DNA of 64,000 nucleotides. Origin: Caprella mutica. Taxonomy: Eukaryota > Arthropoda > Malacostraca > Amphipoda > Caprellidae. The notes beneath the pieces are model-generated. The model was not told the origin of the DNA, ran no database searches, and worked only from the letters and a program-made list of their open reading frames with translations. Each line of letters opens with the position of its first letter. Within the stretch, counting starts at the first letter, position 1. Positions 22,401 to 34,136 of this stretch are shown here, piece after piece. Location: positions 73,785 through 137,784 of the forward strand of contig CANNZV010001613.1 in the NCBI GenBank assembly GCA_947561585.1, in the 5' to 3' direction. A program made the translations under genes and the position numbers.

Positions 22401-25400
22401 AAGTATTAGGTTTATGTACTATTACAAGATTAAAGATATAATATAATACAAAATAACTAGTGAGTTTCAAAACATGATATCAATCATATCACTATCATAA
22501 TTATATTTAATTAATATAAGATAAAATAATATATAGTAACTAGTTTCAGAATTCTAATTACCTAAAGGTACCTATATTTTATGAGTAACAAATGTAGGTT
22601 CACTGTACCTACTTTCCCCATACCTAGTTCCGTTTCAGAATCCTATCCTAAGATAGAAAGGGTATAAAGTAAATATAATTACTTCAATAATAAGTAATAC
22701 TCATAAAACTGAGAGAATTTGATGTTATTTGGTAACCAATCTTTCAAATTTCTCGCGTAAAAATATGTTGTACAGGTTACCTAATTTACGGATTTGTCTC
22801 TTAATTGACGTTATTTCTAATTAAATTGCTCATAATTTTTTTATTTGAATACACATTTCAATGAACTTTTTATTAATGAATGGCTTCAGATATTAGGTAT
22901 CGAAATATAGACTTAGAATTTTCCAAGCGTAAGTAAATAGTTAGTTGTAAGGGATGTTTTACCACTTACTTTTTCTCCCGTACGAATAACATAGGAATAT
23001 TTCGCACATAATCTAAGAAGGAACCAAAATAATTTCACTCTGGTGGTCTATTCTTTTAGACAACATATGTCAGTGTATTCTCTGCATTGCAGTTACTCAA
23101 TGGTGTTCCCACCGGATGGTCTTTGGGGTAACATCAAGGCCGATGGCTCAGTCTCTGGGATGATTGGCACCGTCTACAGGAGAGAAGCTGATGTCGCAGT
23201 AGACATAATATCAATAACATGTAATTATCAGTAGAAAATGTGAATATAGCATCCAGTAATCGAACATCAGATGGTATGAGTACCAGTGTGATCACTGTGA
23301 TGCTTCATGTTAGCATGGAATAATATTTTTATTGATTGATTCTTTAAAGAATACTATTTCGGTCTAGTGTTTTAAAAATTGAATTGAAATACAAAAGAAC
23401 TGAAAACATATATAGAAAATGAATGCACACATAAACAATATGTGTAAAAAGATTGTAAACCTAAAACTAATGGAAATATGGAATGATTATTATTTAAACT
23501 TTACTGAGAACATTATTTCAAGTATTTAATAATATTGAAGAAATATTTATATTTAAGAGGCCGATATGCTCAATTTATAAAGATAAGTTTTAATTGACGT
23601 AATATACTAACGATACTACCTTCTCATTCAGCTACACGGGCTTCGGTTGTTGATTTCTCGATTCCATATGCGTTCGAATCAGTTGGAATCATCTCCCGCA
23701 AACCTGGTCTGAAGATCGAAACCTTCACGATCTTCAAGCCTTTTCAGTTATATGTATGGTTGTTGTTCGTAGGTATTGTTATACTTATAGGACCAATAGC
23801 CAAATTTTTTGGATGGACTGCCCTGGCGATCAAATATGGCACTGAAACATCTAAATCTGAGCGAAAGATAGAACCAACTGGCGAATTTTCTTTCAATCTC
23901 TTTAAGAGTACTCTGTCACAAGATAATTCACTTTCTGTGTCTACTTTAACAATTGGAGTACTATTCACATTCTGGTACCTTGTGGGCATGATAATGAACA
24001 GTAAGTTTCAAATTTAACCTCTCATTTTTATCCAGGTTTTGGTTTCCATCTAATAATTCAAGAAATTTCTCTATATATTATAGAATTGAATAAGTTACGG
24101 TTCCTCTTTTATAGGTGCTTATGGCGGCTCACTAACTGCAGTCTTTGCAGCGCCATCTTACGAGAAACCTATAAACACTCTGCGTGACGTCATTAACACC
24201 GCCAAGAAAAAGGGAATGGATATTATCCTGAGAAAGGACACCAGTCTTGATGCTTTACTGAAGGTATTTACCTATTTAAATATTTTGTTACAATTTCATA
24301 TGCACAACGAAAATACAATTAATAAAACAATTTCAGCAATCAGAGAACGGAACCTATAAGGAGTTGGGAGAACTGCTGGACAATGAGAGATCGTACGGAC
24401 CTGCTCTCGAGAGATACGTAAAGGTATTGGCTTGCTGTGAAACTATATCATGAGTGTAAAGATCAAAATAAAGTAAAATTAATTTCATACATTAAAAAGT
24501 TAATAATGATGTAGCTTATAAATACAGTACCAGTTTCATACAATATTCTAATTATTTAACTTAATTGCATTGTAAGTATTGTAATACTAATCTTTTACAA
24601 ACACTTTACCTAATAATTTGTAAAATGAATATACCTTATAGCTAGAGGAAATATAACACGAATAATTTACAGTCAATTACGAAGTTTTATTCCACCTTAC
24701 AGATCAAGGAAGGTATTGGAATAGGCTTCGCCACGCCCCTCGGAATTTACCCTTGGGCTGTTCCTAACGGGTTCCACAACTACTACATTGGCAAGGAGAA
24801 GTTCTACTTTCAGCCCTACGCTTACCCACTACCTAAGGGAGCTCCATATAAACCTATATTTGATAAATAGTAAGGAAATATTGGTATAAACAGAAGCTAA
24901 CTGGAATAAATTACTTATTTAATTATACATGTACATTGTGTAGTATTACTTACATCGATATAAGTTATAAATTATACTTTTTAATATCATCAATAATCAA
25001 TTCAGATTTTCAGTTTCAAATATTAAAAAACTATAATAATTCTGTAATCTATGAGATTCTTTTAACGAGAAAAAACGTATAAAGTTACAACTTAAAAATT
25101 GAAGAGCTTATTGTATATTAAATAGCAGGTAGCTATTTACTATAATAAGTTGATAATGTAATCTGTATCTTTCCTTAAACAGTCTCCATCTGTTAATAGA
25201 TAGTGGAATCATCAGTTACCTCACGAAACAAACTCTTATGAAACTGTACGGAGTGACTTTCATGCAGCAGGTCAAGCACCCCATCGTTACAAAGCCTAAG
25301 GCCACAGCTCTGAGTCTGACCCAATTGCAAGGCGCCTTCGTCATTTGGCTGATAGGAATTGCCACATCTGTCTTGTGCATGATGGCAGAGATGAGGAGTT

Positions 25401-25474
25401 GTAATGCCAGGAACAAAATGGAAAACAAAGTGCTTCTTGAAAGTCATAGCAGTAAATTACATCATTCAGCCTAA
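16447..25474 (+). CDS. Divergent ionotropic receptor (IR), 12 exons, 653 aa
   Basis: Ligand-gated cation channel of the protostome IR family (variant glutamate receptors), expected in the plasma membrane of chemosensory neurons. Exons: 16447-16513, 17455-17497, 19077-19162, 19416-19585, 19830-20002, 20417-20647, 23093-23220, 23632-24000, 24115-24263, 24337-24423, 24703-24869, 25183-25474. All introns are GT..AG and phases join to one 654-codon frame with TAA at 25472. Signal peptide at residues 1-17. Ligand-binding lobe S1 runs about 205-335, with GIDLEIMNILAETLDFT and STRASVVDFSIPY; R302 sits at the position of the glutamate carboxylate-binding arginine. M1 is about 340-359 (YVWLLFVGIVILIGPI). 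M3 is followed by SAYGGSLTAVF, replacing the usual SYTANLTAF. S2 follows, and M4 is about 610-630 (GAFVIWLIGIATSVLCMMAE). The acidic S2 ligand contact could not be assigned. AATAAA at 25809 may be the poly(A) signal. Subfamily unknown. Confidence 0.85.
18045..18860 (-). mobile_element. Decayed LINE reverse-transcriptase 3' region in receptor intron 2
   Basis: This pyrimidine-rich stretch reads on the minus strand as stop-riddled protein with AALRDEMGLEL near 18670. That resembles ASLRGELGVSNV in the LINE at 34.2-35.9 kb, and a spaced Cys pattern like its terminal zinc-knuckle region follows. It looks like an old relative of that LINE. The match is by eye and weak. Confidence 0.4.
21165..23052. 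mobile_element. TIR element filling receptor intron 6
   Basis: 21165-21452 and 22772-23052 are reverse complements over about 285 bp, starting aatagaccaccaaagtgaa and ending with the gcaacctgtaca motif. A second inner pair, 22340-22420 against 22600-22700 (gaataggattcagaaacct), continues the arms. The left arm has been interrupted by the MITE at 21451. The right end stops only about 40 bp before exon 7. Confidence 0.7.
21451..22040. mobile_element. MITE with internal ~121-bp tandem units, copy 1
   Basis: Starts acacagaaaaaaagtttact. It contains about four units with a shared order: aattaacttactatgagagt, then aagtttaggtgcgagt, then caactatgacatagtgtg. A diverged second copy, with both inverted ends (ACACATAGAAAA and TCTCTGAGTGT), is at 40941-41450. 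The right end of this copy is truncated or replaced. Confidence 0.7.
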
Positions 25475-26715
25475 CATCAAATATGATTCCAAAATTAAAG
25501 ACGCATTAAGAGTAGGTACGATAATTTTAATTCTTAAAAATTAACATATTCGATATTTACTGTGAAAAATCACAATTCCAAGGAGGGCATAACTAAGTTT
25601 AGTTGATTTTTTCCTACTGAATATTGTGATAATTTAAATACGGTTAAAAAATGTGCTTTCATTCTTTCACAGTACATATACAGCATAGACAATAATCATA
25701 GGTAGTAGCTAGTGATTATTTAGAGTTTAGGAAATTACAAGTTGTAAATTAAATATTACAGCATGTAGCTATTTATTTTTATTATAAAATATATACAAAT
25801 GTCACAACAATAAAACAGATGCTTAACAAAATGACAATTAAAATTTGTATACACACTTTCTATTGAAATTAGGTATCATTTTATATGTGAATATTCAAAG
25901 ATCATTTAGCTGATAGCTGGTAGTTAAACAGTATTAGTTCACCCTATTTAATAGTTAGTTAAATAATGATAACCAACTGAAAGAGGCAGAGCCAACATAT
26001 GGAAGAATCAATTAACAAAGTTATAATATTTTCTCTAGAGTTGACATTTTAAATTGTTATGATTAGATTCCTAATTTAGGGATAACTAATAACAATAATC
26101 AGTAATCTTAAGAAAAATTTAAAACTATTTATAACACAATTCCATGATTGAAATTCATTAAACCCAAATTTCAGTTTCATCAGAATCTATGAAACAATGA
26201 AAAAAAAAAGTATTTCCCTAATGTTACTTACAAACTTGTTGATAGAAAATTAAAGATATTGAGTAAAAATTTCAATAAAGTTGACTTCATTAAGAACATT
26301 CATCGAAGAATTAACTCTTTCATTATAAGCTGTTACGAGATAACAAATCAGCTGGTTAAGATCAGCTATTCTCTTAAGTTATCATTTGCATGCAGCGATT
26401 GTTGCAATCATTGCCAAGCAATAAGAATACATAGAAATAGTACTCAGCAACAATCGCTGAATGCACAACGTACCTTAAGACAACATATAGGTAGCTATAT
26501 CCCCGTTCAAAGGATGTATTTTGCAAGTTTTTTTAGATAGCTATTTTCCTTAAACAACCGGATAACCACATGCGATCATTTTTTTTTTGGAATTAGAAGA
26601 AGAACAATTCTCTTTTTTATTGTTTAATATGTTTTTTTTGTCAATAGCTATAGTATGAGAATATCATTTTTTTCACACTCAAATTCCTTCAATGCATAAA
26701 GGGTTAAATGAACAA
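25475..26715. other. Convergent intergenic region between IR and RPUSD2-like genes
   Basis: Holds the 3' ends of both genes. AATAAA on the plus strand is at 25809-25814. On the minus strand AATAAA (read as tttatt at 26616-26621) lies about 95 bp beyond the synthase stop. A small imperfect hairpin, gcagcgattgttgc (26393-26406) against gcaacaatcgctg (26448-26460), may be a tiny MITE. Confidence 0.5.
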
Positions 26716-28287
26716 TTATGGCTTCCAATCATCAGATGCCCAATATGGTTTTTCAGTGCTATATGACCACCCAGGTCCACTGTAAGTGATAGCATGGAGG
26801 AACATCACCAAGTCACTAGCTGTTGGATCTCTGTAGGTTAGTTTACATTCACTGCACTTTGGATCGACAGTGACCAGATCTGCATTGAAGGTATTGAGCT
26901 GTTCTTCTCCACAGTCTTTATCAGAAGTCTCAACAACAGGCGAGTCTATAAATGCAGAATAAGTAGCCTTCCCATTCTCTCCTAACCAGTTCTCACAGTT
27001 GTGAATTTTCAGCAAGTCTGCTAGTAATTCATCAGTGGACTTGCTTATCAATCCACCCTTGCCTTTTTCAGGGCCAAAGACTGTGTGATTGTACAAAGGG
27101 TCATTGATGATAGGATAGCCTAAATACTGGAGATGAACTCTAATCTGATGCATTCTTCCAGTGAGAGGTTTGCAAATTACTACTGATGATGATCCATTGT
27201 AGGACAACAGTTTGAACTCAGTTTTGCAATCCTTGCCTGTAGGCGAAACACGGCAAACACCAATCTTGATACTGAGTACATCTATTGGTTCTTCACATAT
27301 AATCGTCTCCTCCGGAAACTGTCCCTCCACTCGACACACATATTCTTTCTGAACTGATCGGCTTTGAATGAGATCACTCAACTCAGCTGCCTTCTTCTTA
27401 TTCCTGCCAAACAAGAGTAAGCCGCTGGTGAGTCTATCAAGTCTGTGGATTGTGTTCAAGTTTTTGTAATCATAGTCCTTAGAGAGAATAGTTACAATTG
27501 TGTTGTGTCTGTACCTACCACTTGGGTGAACTGGAATGGAAGAAGGTTTATCAATAACCAACAAATCATCATCTACATGAACTATTTTAATGGGTGCAGC
27601 AGTTACTGGGACTTCATGTCTGTGAATAACATGTGTAATAACATCATTGTGTTTCACTATATAATCTGGTTCAACCTTATTGTAATTGACAGTGATACTC
27701 CCATCATTGATGCGATTCTCAAACTCTCCTGGAGCCATGAGCCTAAATTCTTTGGCAAACACTTCTGATATTTGCTTATCAACCCATCGACCCTTTGCAT
27801 GAGTGACAAAGGTGAAATAGTAAGGATAGACTTTACGTAAGCTATTCTCAAAATAGTAACTGGTTTCTTTTTCAATGTTTGCATTGACTTCAAGCTTCTT
27901 CCTTCGCTTGGCATCTTGTTTGCTCCTGAACTCTTTTACTAACTCTTCAGGTTTCCTCTTTTCACCATGAGTTTGCTTAAAAAGTTCATCTTGATTAGAG
28001 GTCATTCTTTGTTTACCTAGAATCCTTCTCCTTTCCCTCTTGATCATATTCTTAGATTTGGGAGGCAAAACATTCGAAGATTCGGTTGTGCCTATTTCAT
28101 CATCAGGAAGTGTGGCTTTCCCATCAACGTTCATGATCTCAAAGACTGCTGAGACTATTGAAGGATGCACAATTCTATTTTGTAATGGTTGTTCAATCGG
28201 AAGTAAAAGTTTGTGTTTCTGAAGTGAACAGTATCTTCTACTGTTACCATTGGGAATAAACAGGGTTCTTATCAGCTGTTTAAGCAT
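26716..28287 (-). CDS. RluA-family tRNA/RNA pseudouridine synthase, RPUSD2-like
   Basis: Isomerises uridine to pseudouridine in RNA. Animal RPUSD2 is described in nuclear and mitochondrial RNA modification. One uninterrupted exon of 523 aa, close to the human RPUSD2 length. The N-terminus (MLKQLIRTLF, with Arg/Ser and no acids for 20 residues) could be a mitochondrial presequence; a very basic Lys/Arg stretch (80-131) could act in nuclear or RNA targeting. An S4-like segment lies around 170-220. The catalytic domain begins at VIDKPSSIPVHPSG (244-257) and carries the signature HRLDRLTSG (281-289) with catalytic Asp284, then GRMHQIRVHL. The C-terminus has a CSEC pair and ends in FLHAITYSGPGW and WASDDW, typical of RPUSD2. 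Every key residue is present. It is one of the few non-degraded genes in the window. Confidence 0.93.
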   Translation of the reverse strand: MLKQLIRTLFIPNGNSRRYCSLQKHKLLLPIEQPLQNRIVHPSIVSAVFEIMNVDGKATLPDDEIGTTESSNVLPPKSKNMIKRERRRILGKQRMTSNQDELFKQTHGEKRKPEELVKEFRSKQDAKRRKKLEVNANIEKETSYYFENSLRKVYPYYFTFVTHAKGRWVDKQISEVFAKEFRLMAPGEFENRINDGSITVNYNKVEPDYIVKHNDVITHVIHRHEVPVTAAPIKIVHVDDDLLVIDKPSSIPVHPSGRYRHNTIVTILSKDYDYKNLNTIHRLDRLTSGLLLFGRNKKKAAELSDLIQSRSVQKEYVCRVEGQFPEETIICEEPIDVLSIKIGVCRVSPTGKDCKTEFKLLSYNGSSSVVICKPLTGRMHQIRVHLQYLGYPIINDPLYNHTVFGPEKGKGGLISKSTDELLADLLKIHNCENWLGENGKATYSAFIDSPVVETSDKDCGEEQLNTFNADLVTVDPKCSECKLTYRDPTASDLVMFLHAITYSGPGWSYSTEKPYWASDDWKP

Positions 28288-28803
28288 TAATTACCATTTA
28301 AATTGAGTGAAATTTGGATGTTGGTGATCACACTGGAACAGCAGCCCTGTAAATGAAAAAAAAGAATATCAGAGATAGATAGATGGAATAATTAAATATT
28401 GTGATAAAATTCTTGCCCAGACTTGGAATAGTTGGAAATTTCTTTATTAATGAATACAGTTTTCTTTAACAGTTAGCAATTGCAAACTATAAATCAATCA
28501 AAAGGTTTCATCTGAATAATATATTATTGAATTGGATAAAGTAACATAAATCAAAATAATACAACAAATAGCTAAGTTATAGCTAGCTAGTTTGAGTAGT
28601 AGTCTATTATAAAAAAAATCAATAATCAGGATAGCTACTTAATATACCTAGTTACTATTTAAATAAAAAAATATAGAATCAACATAAAGAATTTATTAAC
28701 TTACTATAGTTTTAAGAATATGATAAATAAGTAGAAGTCCTTTAGCTGATGATGTTGTATAATGGCAATGTCCTCAAAGGAAACCAATAAACTTTGATTA
28801 CAT
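28288..28803 (-). other. Probable spliced 5' UTR of the RPUSD2-like gene
   Basis: On the minus strand, tttcatttacag ends at about 28347, 60 bp upstream of the ATG. Farther up, a segment from about 28803 to 28711 has a good acceptor (cctttttttcag) before it and a donor (gtaagtt) after it. Together these suggest one or two non-coding leader exons. There is no transcript evidence. Confidence 0.35.
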
Positions 28804-29479
28804 CTGAAAAAAAGGAAATTTTAGGATATATGTTCAAATAGTCATATCAATGAAATTGTAGAACTGACTATATTACAGGTAGCTATATTCAGTTAGCTAG
28901 AGTATTTTATAAAAACTAAATACAGCAATCATAACTAGAGCAGGAAGTAGAAGAGATGGGGAAAACTACATTTGTCAACTTTTTTTTTAACCCTGGAACA
29001 ACCAATGGTTGATATGTAATTTATCTCTAGCTAATTGTGTATGACGTCTATATGTAGGCTATCATATAAATATCAATGAAAATAAATAGCTTGTCCCATG
29101 ACTACCAGTCTGTACAACAATATATGGTCTGTGTAACAATAAAAACCAATAGACTTTTTCAAAAACCTGAAAAAATCCATTATAGCTACATAGTGCAAAA
29201 ATTTTTGCAGATCCACCAACATTTTCCCAATTTTAACAAGGGCTGTGGAGTCGGAGTCAGATTTAAAGAATTTTTTGGTAGAGTCGGAGTCGAAAATTTG
29301 TACCGACTCCGACTCCCAAGCTATAGATATAAGTCACAAAAATTTAGATCCATTTCATTTGTTGTTCATCATGTTAAATATATTATAAGAACAAATAACT
29401 GCTCATAGGTATAAATTAAATCAATATTTAAAGTCTGAACACTCAAATGACTCACTATTACTTATAGGAATATGAATAT
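28804..29479. other. Intergenic with a GAGTCGGAGTCG-type repeat
   Basis: AT-rich. At 29240-29312, ggctgtggagtcggagtcag and, inverted, cgactccgactcc form a short hairpin-like pair resembling the ends of a widespread hAT-like MITE family. Internal sequence and target duplication are not clear. Confidence 0.4.
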
Positions 29480-32400
29480 ATGCTAAAAATCCACTAACTT
29501 AGCCAGACAGCAGAATATGGAACATTTTCCACAGACTCTCTGAGACAAATCTGAGCTCAATTTTAGAAATTTTATATCTCTGTGGGAGATCTTGAATTTA
29601 TTCTTATGCAACCATTAATTTAGCTGCAGGAGATTTTGAATTAATTCCTATTGCTGTTGAGAGTCAGAGAGTAACTATAACTGTCTCTCAAATTAAAATC
29701 TCTGCAGGGGAAGAGACACATTATGCAGTCTAAGTGGTATGCAGACTGGCAACTTTGCTACCAGTCTGCACTCTGCAGTAACGGGTAATTTTGGTAAGTG
29801 TTCTTAGAGATCTCTTATTCTGTTCACAGTAAAATTAACATAGGAATTAGCTAATTCAGAAGTGTCCATAGCTAAATTAATGTAGCTATATATAAATATA
29901 GGAATTAGCCTGAATCAAAATTGTTCAGAGAGAATATCTCAAATAATAAATTTCTCCCATATTCTCAAAATTCCTAGAATATTATTTTCAAAACAGAACC
30001 ATGAAACCAGATGCTAGCATGCTGATAGCTTCAGAGCCTGATGGCAGAAGGCCAGTCTGCAGAAACTGGTAATCAGCCAAATTACTGAAAATTTGGGGTG
30101 GATTTTTTCAGCTTTTTCAAAAAGCCAGAGGAATTTTGTGCACCAAATACAGACTTGATGAGAATAGGAGGAAGAAAAAATTCCACCGACATGCCATGTT
30201 TCAGAGGCTGGAAAATTGTAAGCCAATTTTTGAGCCAATATTACACATAAATTCTGAGCCAAGCCAATTTGGCTCATAATTTGAAGATTTCAAGCCAAAA
30301 TTAACATGGGAACATAGGAATCAATTCAAAATTTTAAGCCAATTCAATTAGATATATATGAGTTTTGACCTTTTGAAATCTGAGCCAATTAATTGACTTT
30401 CACTGACATTATAGTGATGGCTCATTTCTCAAGAGTCTCTAAAATGTTCTTAACCTAAATTGCATTAAAATGTTGAATATCTACCAAAAGAAGCAGAGTT
30501 AAGCAGTACACGCTATAATTTATTAATTTAAGTTTTTAGTGAGTGTTTTGAAGCTATGATGTAAGATGTTTCTGTTGTATGAGGCTGCATTTTCTTAGTG
30601 TGCCGCAATAATGCAATTTATCCAGCCTGCAGATTATGGGAGCCAGATTGTATTTGTTGGTAAATTCCGAGGATAGCTATATAGGGAGATATTCAATTTC
30701 TCTAATAAAAAAATTCCTGCAATGTCGGAGGATATTTAGCTATTAATTCCTATATTACCATTAATTTTTGGAGGAGAAACAGGAAAAATGTTGGAGGACT
30801 AGAGAAATTGATGAAAAATGTTGGCAGCTATTTCTCAGATTTTTGAAAAAGTCAGAGGAGTTCAGTGCACCAAATACAAACTGGTTAATGTTAATATAGG
30901 AATTAAATCAAAATTGTTTGGAGAGAATATCCTAAATATCTCCCATATTCTGCAGACTGGTATAATATTTACATTAATTTTGCTATGAACAGAATAGCTA
31001 AAAGATCTCTACGAGCAATTTACCAGATTCTGCAGAAACTGGTTAAGTGTTCATAGAGATCTCTTAAGTCTTATTCTGTTTGTAGCAAATTTAATGTAAA
31101 TATAGGGTTTAATTCAGAAGTGTTCGTAGCAAAATTAATGTAAATATAGGAATTAATTCAAAATTGTTCGGAGGGAATATCCAATATATCTCCCATATTC
31201 TGCAGACTGGCAATTTTCGTAGCCAGTCTGCAAAAAATGCATAAAGTTGTGAAGTTTATCCGGCGACTATTGAGATAAACTTTAGAGCTTGATGCATTTT
31301 AGCAGACTGGCTACGAGCCTACGAACACTTTATCAGTTTCTGCAAACTGGGAGACGGGGATCAAATAGGTAAATAGCCAGTCTGCAGAATATGGGAGATA
31401 TTTTGGATATTCTCTCCGAACTATTTTGAATTAATTCCTATAGTTACATTAATTTTGTTACGAACACTTCTGAACAGTGAATTAATCCCTTCATTTAATT
31501 TAATTTTGCTACAAACTGTCTCGGAAACTGAATAAGAGATCTCTACAAAGCCAGTCTGCAATTTGCAAAGCATGCACAATAAGTCCAGACTGTATTTCAT
31601 GGTAAATTCCACCGACTTGTCGGTGGAATTTTTCTCTATTAAAAATAATATTCTGGCAAAGTCGGTGGATTTATACCAGTCTGAAAAGAAGGTCTCATCA
31701 GACCCAGGATTTTCCACAAAAAAAGGGATTCGGGCGCAACAAATAACATGGGAAAATAACAATTAAATAGGACTTGGGCGCAGGATTAATCCACAAATCC
31801 TGCTGTACTTTTCAGACTGGGATTTATCCAGTCTGCAGAATGTGTCTCTTCTCCCGCAGAGATTTTAATTTGAGAGACAGTTACTCTCTGACTCACAGTA
31901 GCAGATTCAGAATCTCCCGCAGCTAAATTAATGGTAACATAGGAATTAATTCAAAATTTCCCGCAGCTAAATTACCAAGTAATAAAGCATGTCCAAACTC
32001 GCCATTTTAATGGCGAGTTTGTGACAGTTATTTTGAGCCCTTCAATTGCAAATGGCGAGTTTTATCTATTTTTCTTCTATGCTACCCAAGTAATAAAGCA
32101 TGTCCAAACTCGCCATTTTAATGGCGAGTTTGTGACAGTTATTTTGAGCCCTTCAATTGCAAATGGCGAGTTTTATCTATTTTTCTTCTATGCTACCCAA
32201 GTAATAAAGCATGTCCAAACTCGCCATTTTAATGGCGAGTTTGTGACAGTTATTTTGAGCCCTTCAATTGCAAATGGCGAGTTTTATCTATTTTTCTTCT
32301 ATGCTACCCAAGTAATAAAGCATGTCCAAACTCGCCATTTTAATGGCGAGTTTGTGACAGTTATTTTGAGCCCTTCAATTGCAAATGGCGAGTTTTATCT

Positions 32401-33450
32401 ATTTTTCTTCTATGCTACAATGTTATTTTGGAGAGAATTTTTGAAAATTTGATCATTTTGGAGAGAATTTGTTGAATTTTGGAGAGACAAATGGTGAGTT
32501 TATGAGACATGCTATCTTACTTGGTATGCTACAATGTTATTTTGGAGAGAATTTATGAAAATTTGATCATTTTGGAGAGAATTTGTTGAATTTTGGAGAG
32601 AGCTGGAGAGACAAATGGAGAGTTTATGAGACATACTATTTTACTTGGCTAAATTAATGGTAACATAGGAATTAATTCAAGATCTCCCGCAGAGATCTCA
32701 AATTTCTAAATATTCAATCAAAAACTCCCGCAGAGAGTCTTGGAAAAATCAATCAAAAATGTTCCATATTCTGAATCTGCAGACTGGGGATTTATAGCCA
32801 GTCTGCAGAATATGGAACATTTTTCTAAGACTCTCTGCAGGAGTTTTTGATTGAATTATAGAAATTGGAGATCTCTGCGGGAGATCTTGAATTAAATCCT
32901 ATGTTACCATTAATTTAGCTGCGGGCCAGTCTGTATATTGTGGTAAATTCCACCGACATGTCGGTGGATTTTTTCCCCCTTCGAATATAATATTCTGGCA
33001 AAGTCGGTGGATTTTTAGCTATTTATTCCTATGTTACCATTAATTTTTGGTGGAAAAATGGAGAAAATGTTGGTGGATCAGCCAAATAATTGGAAATTTA
33101 TGGTGGATTTTTTTTGGCTTTTTCAAAAAGTCAGTGGAATTCGGTGCACCAAATACAGACTGGCAATCAGTCTCCACTCTCCAGATATTTAATTTTTGGG
33201 ACAATTTCTATCCATAAATATCAAAATAAATAAAAAATAAACCAATACCTAGTCAAATTTAAACATAGGAATTAATTTAATTCCTATGTTTACATGTAAT
33301 TATTGGAGAGTATTTTGAGATTTTTGGCCATTTTGGAGAGAAATTTTCCCAAAAATTAAATACTAGCTATCTGGAGACTGATTGTGCATGCTTTGCAGAC
33401 TGGCTTCGTAGAGATCTCTTATTCGGTTTCCGAGACAGTTAAAGGATGAA
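29480..33450. repeat. Four-kilobase mesh of interleaved palindromes
   Basis: Many copies, in both orientations, of a few modules: ccagtctgcagaatatggga, gagaatatctc-type ends, aggaattaattcaaaattgt, ctcccgcagagat, and the perfect palindrome ttccaccgacatgtcggtgga. Examples: 32670-32935 is folded about ctgcagactgg...ccagtctgcag near 32785; the module at 29510-29720 recurs inverted at 31840-31970 and 32660-32770 and direct at 32790-32935. No coding frame or transposase is visible. It may be a fold-back element that repeatedly inserted into or duplicated within itself. Confidence 0.7.
31975..32417 (+). repeat. Four near-identical 111-bp tandem units
   Basis: Units start at 31981, 32092, 32203 and 32314 (aataaagcatgtccaaac). 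Each holds the near-perfect palindrome aaactcgccatt/ttaatggcgagttt. The period is a multiple of three, so a 143-aa frame stays open across the array, but its composition looks accidental. Flanking sequence has two diverged units of another repeat (ttttggagagaattt). Confidence 0.93.
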
Positions 33451-34084
33451 AGTCAATTATTTACTTAATTGATATTAACTAGATCTGCACAAGTCTTCCG
33501 ACTTCCTCTAGGTCTTTCAAACCGGCATGAAAGCACTAGTAGAGCAAACCGGCTCTTAAATTTATTGCCTAATTAAATTTTGATCTTTTAAATTCAGATT
33601 CAGATTCAGATTATTATAAACAGAGTAGGGCCAGTGGCAACGGCACTCTAACTCGTAGAAACTCGTTCAGGTAATTCACCCTCATCATTAAGCTCCAATA
33701 AAACAAGTAGCAGATATAAAATCATATCTACTACCAGTCCAAAAAATCGAGGTAATACGTACATGGTCAAATGTAGAAAATAATTAAAATCTTTATTTTT
33801 TTTTTTTTAAAACATTAACACCCAGAAAATGGATCCTAAATTGAAGCCAACCGTCAGACCGGAGAGGAGAAAAGAGGCATAAGTATATATATCTAGTCAA
33901 ACAACCACCCAACGCGTTCAATCACCCAGACAAGATCCCCACTGAAATACATATCAAGCAGCTACGAATGACAGTCAGTACTCTAATATGATAGAGTGCT
34001 GCTTCATTCGAGCAAACATTTCTATTGCGAAACATGGCCACTGCTCTTAGTCAGTGGAATGTTCGCATTATCTTACACAGTTCA

Positions 34085-34088
<4 letters not shown>
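33451..34088. other. Intergenic, nothing assigned
   Basis: Mixed-composition sequence with a short cagatt triplication at about 33594-33612. It borders the LINE poly(A). No coding frame is supported on either strand. Confidence 0.4.

Positions 34089-34136
<48 letters not shown>

Noticed and set aside
32021..32452. 143-codon ORF across the 111-bp array
   Set aside because: It stays open only because the period is divisible by three; no signal or family resemblance.
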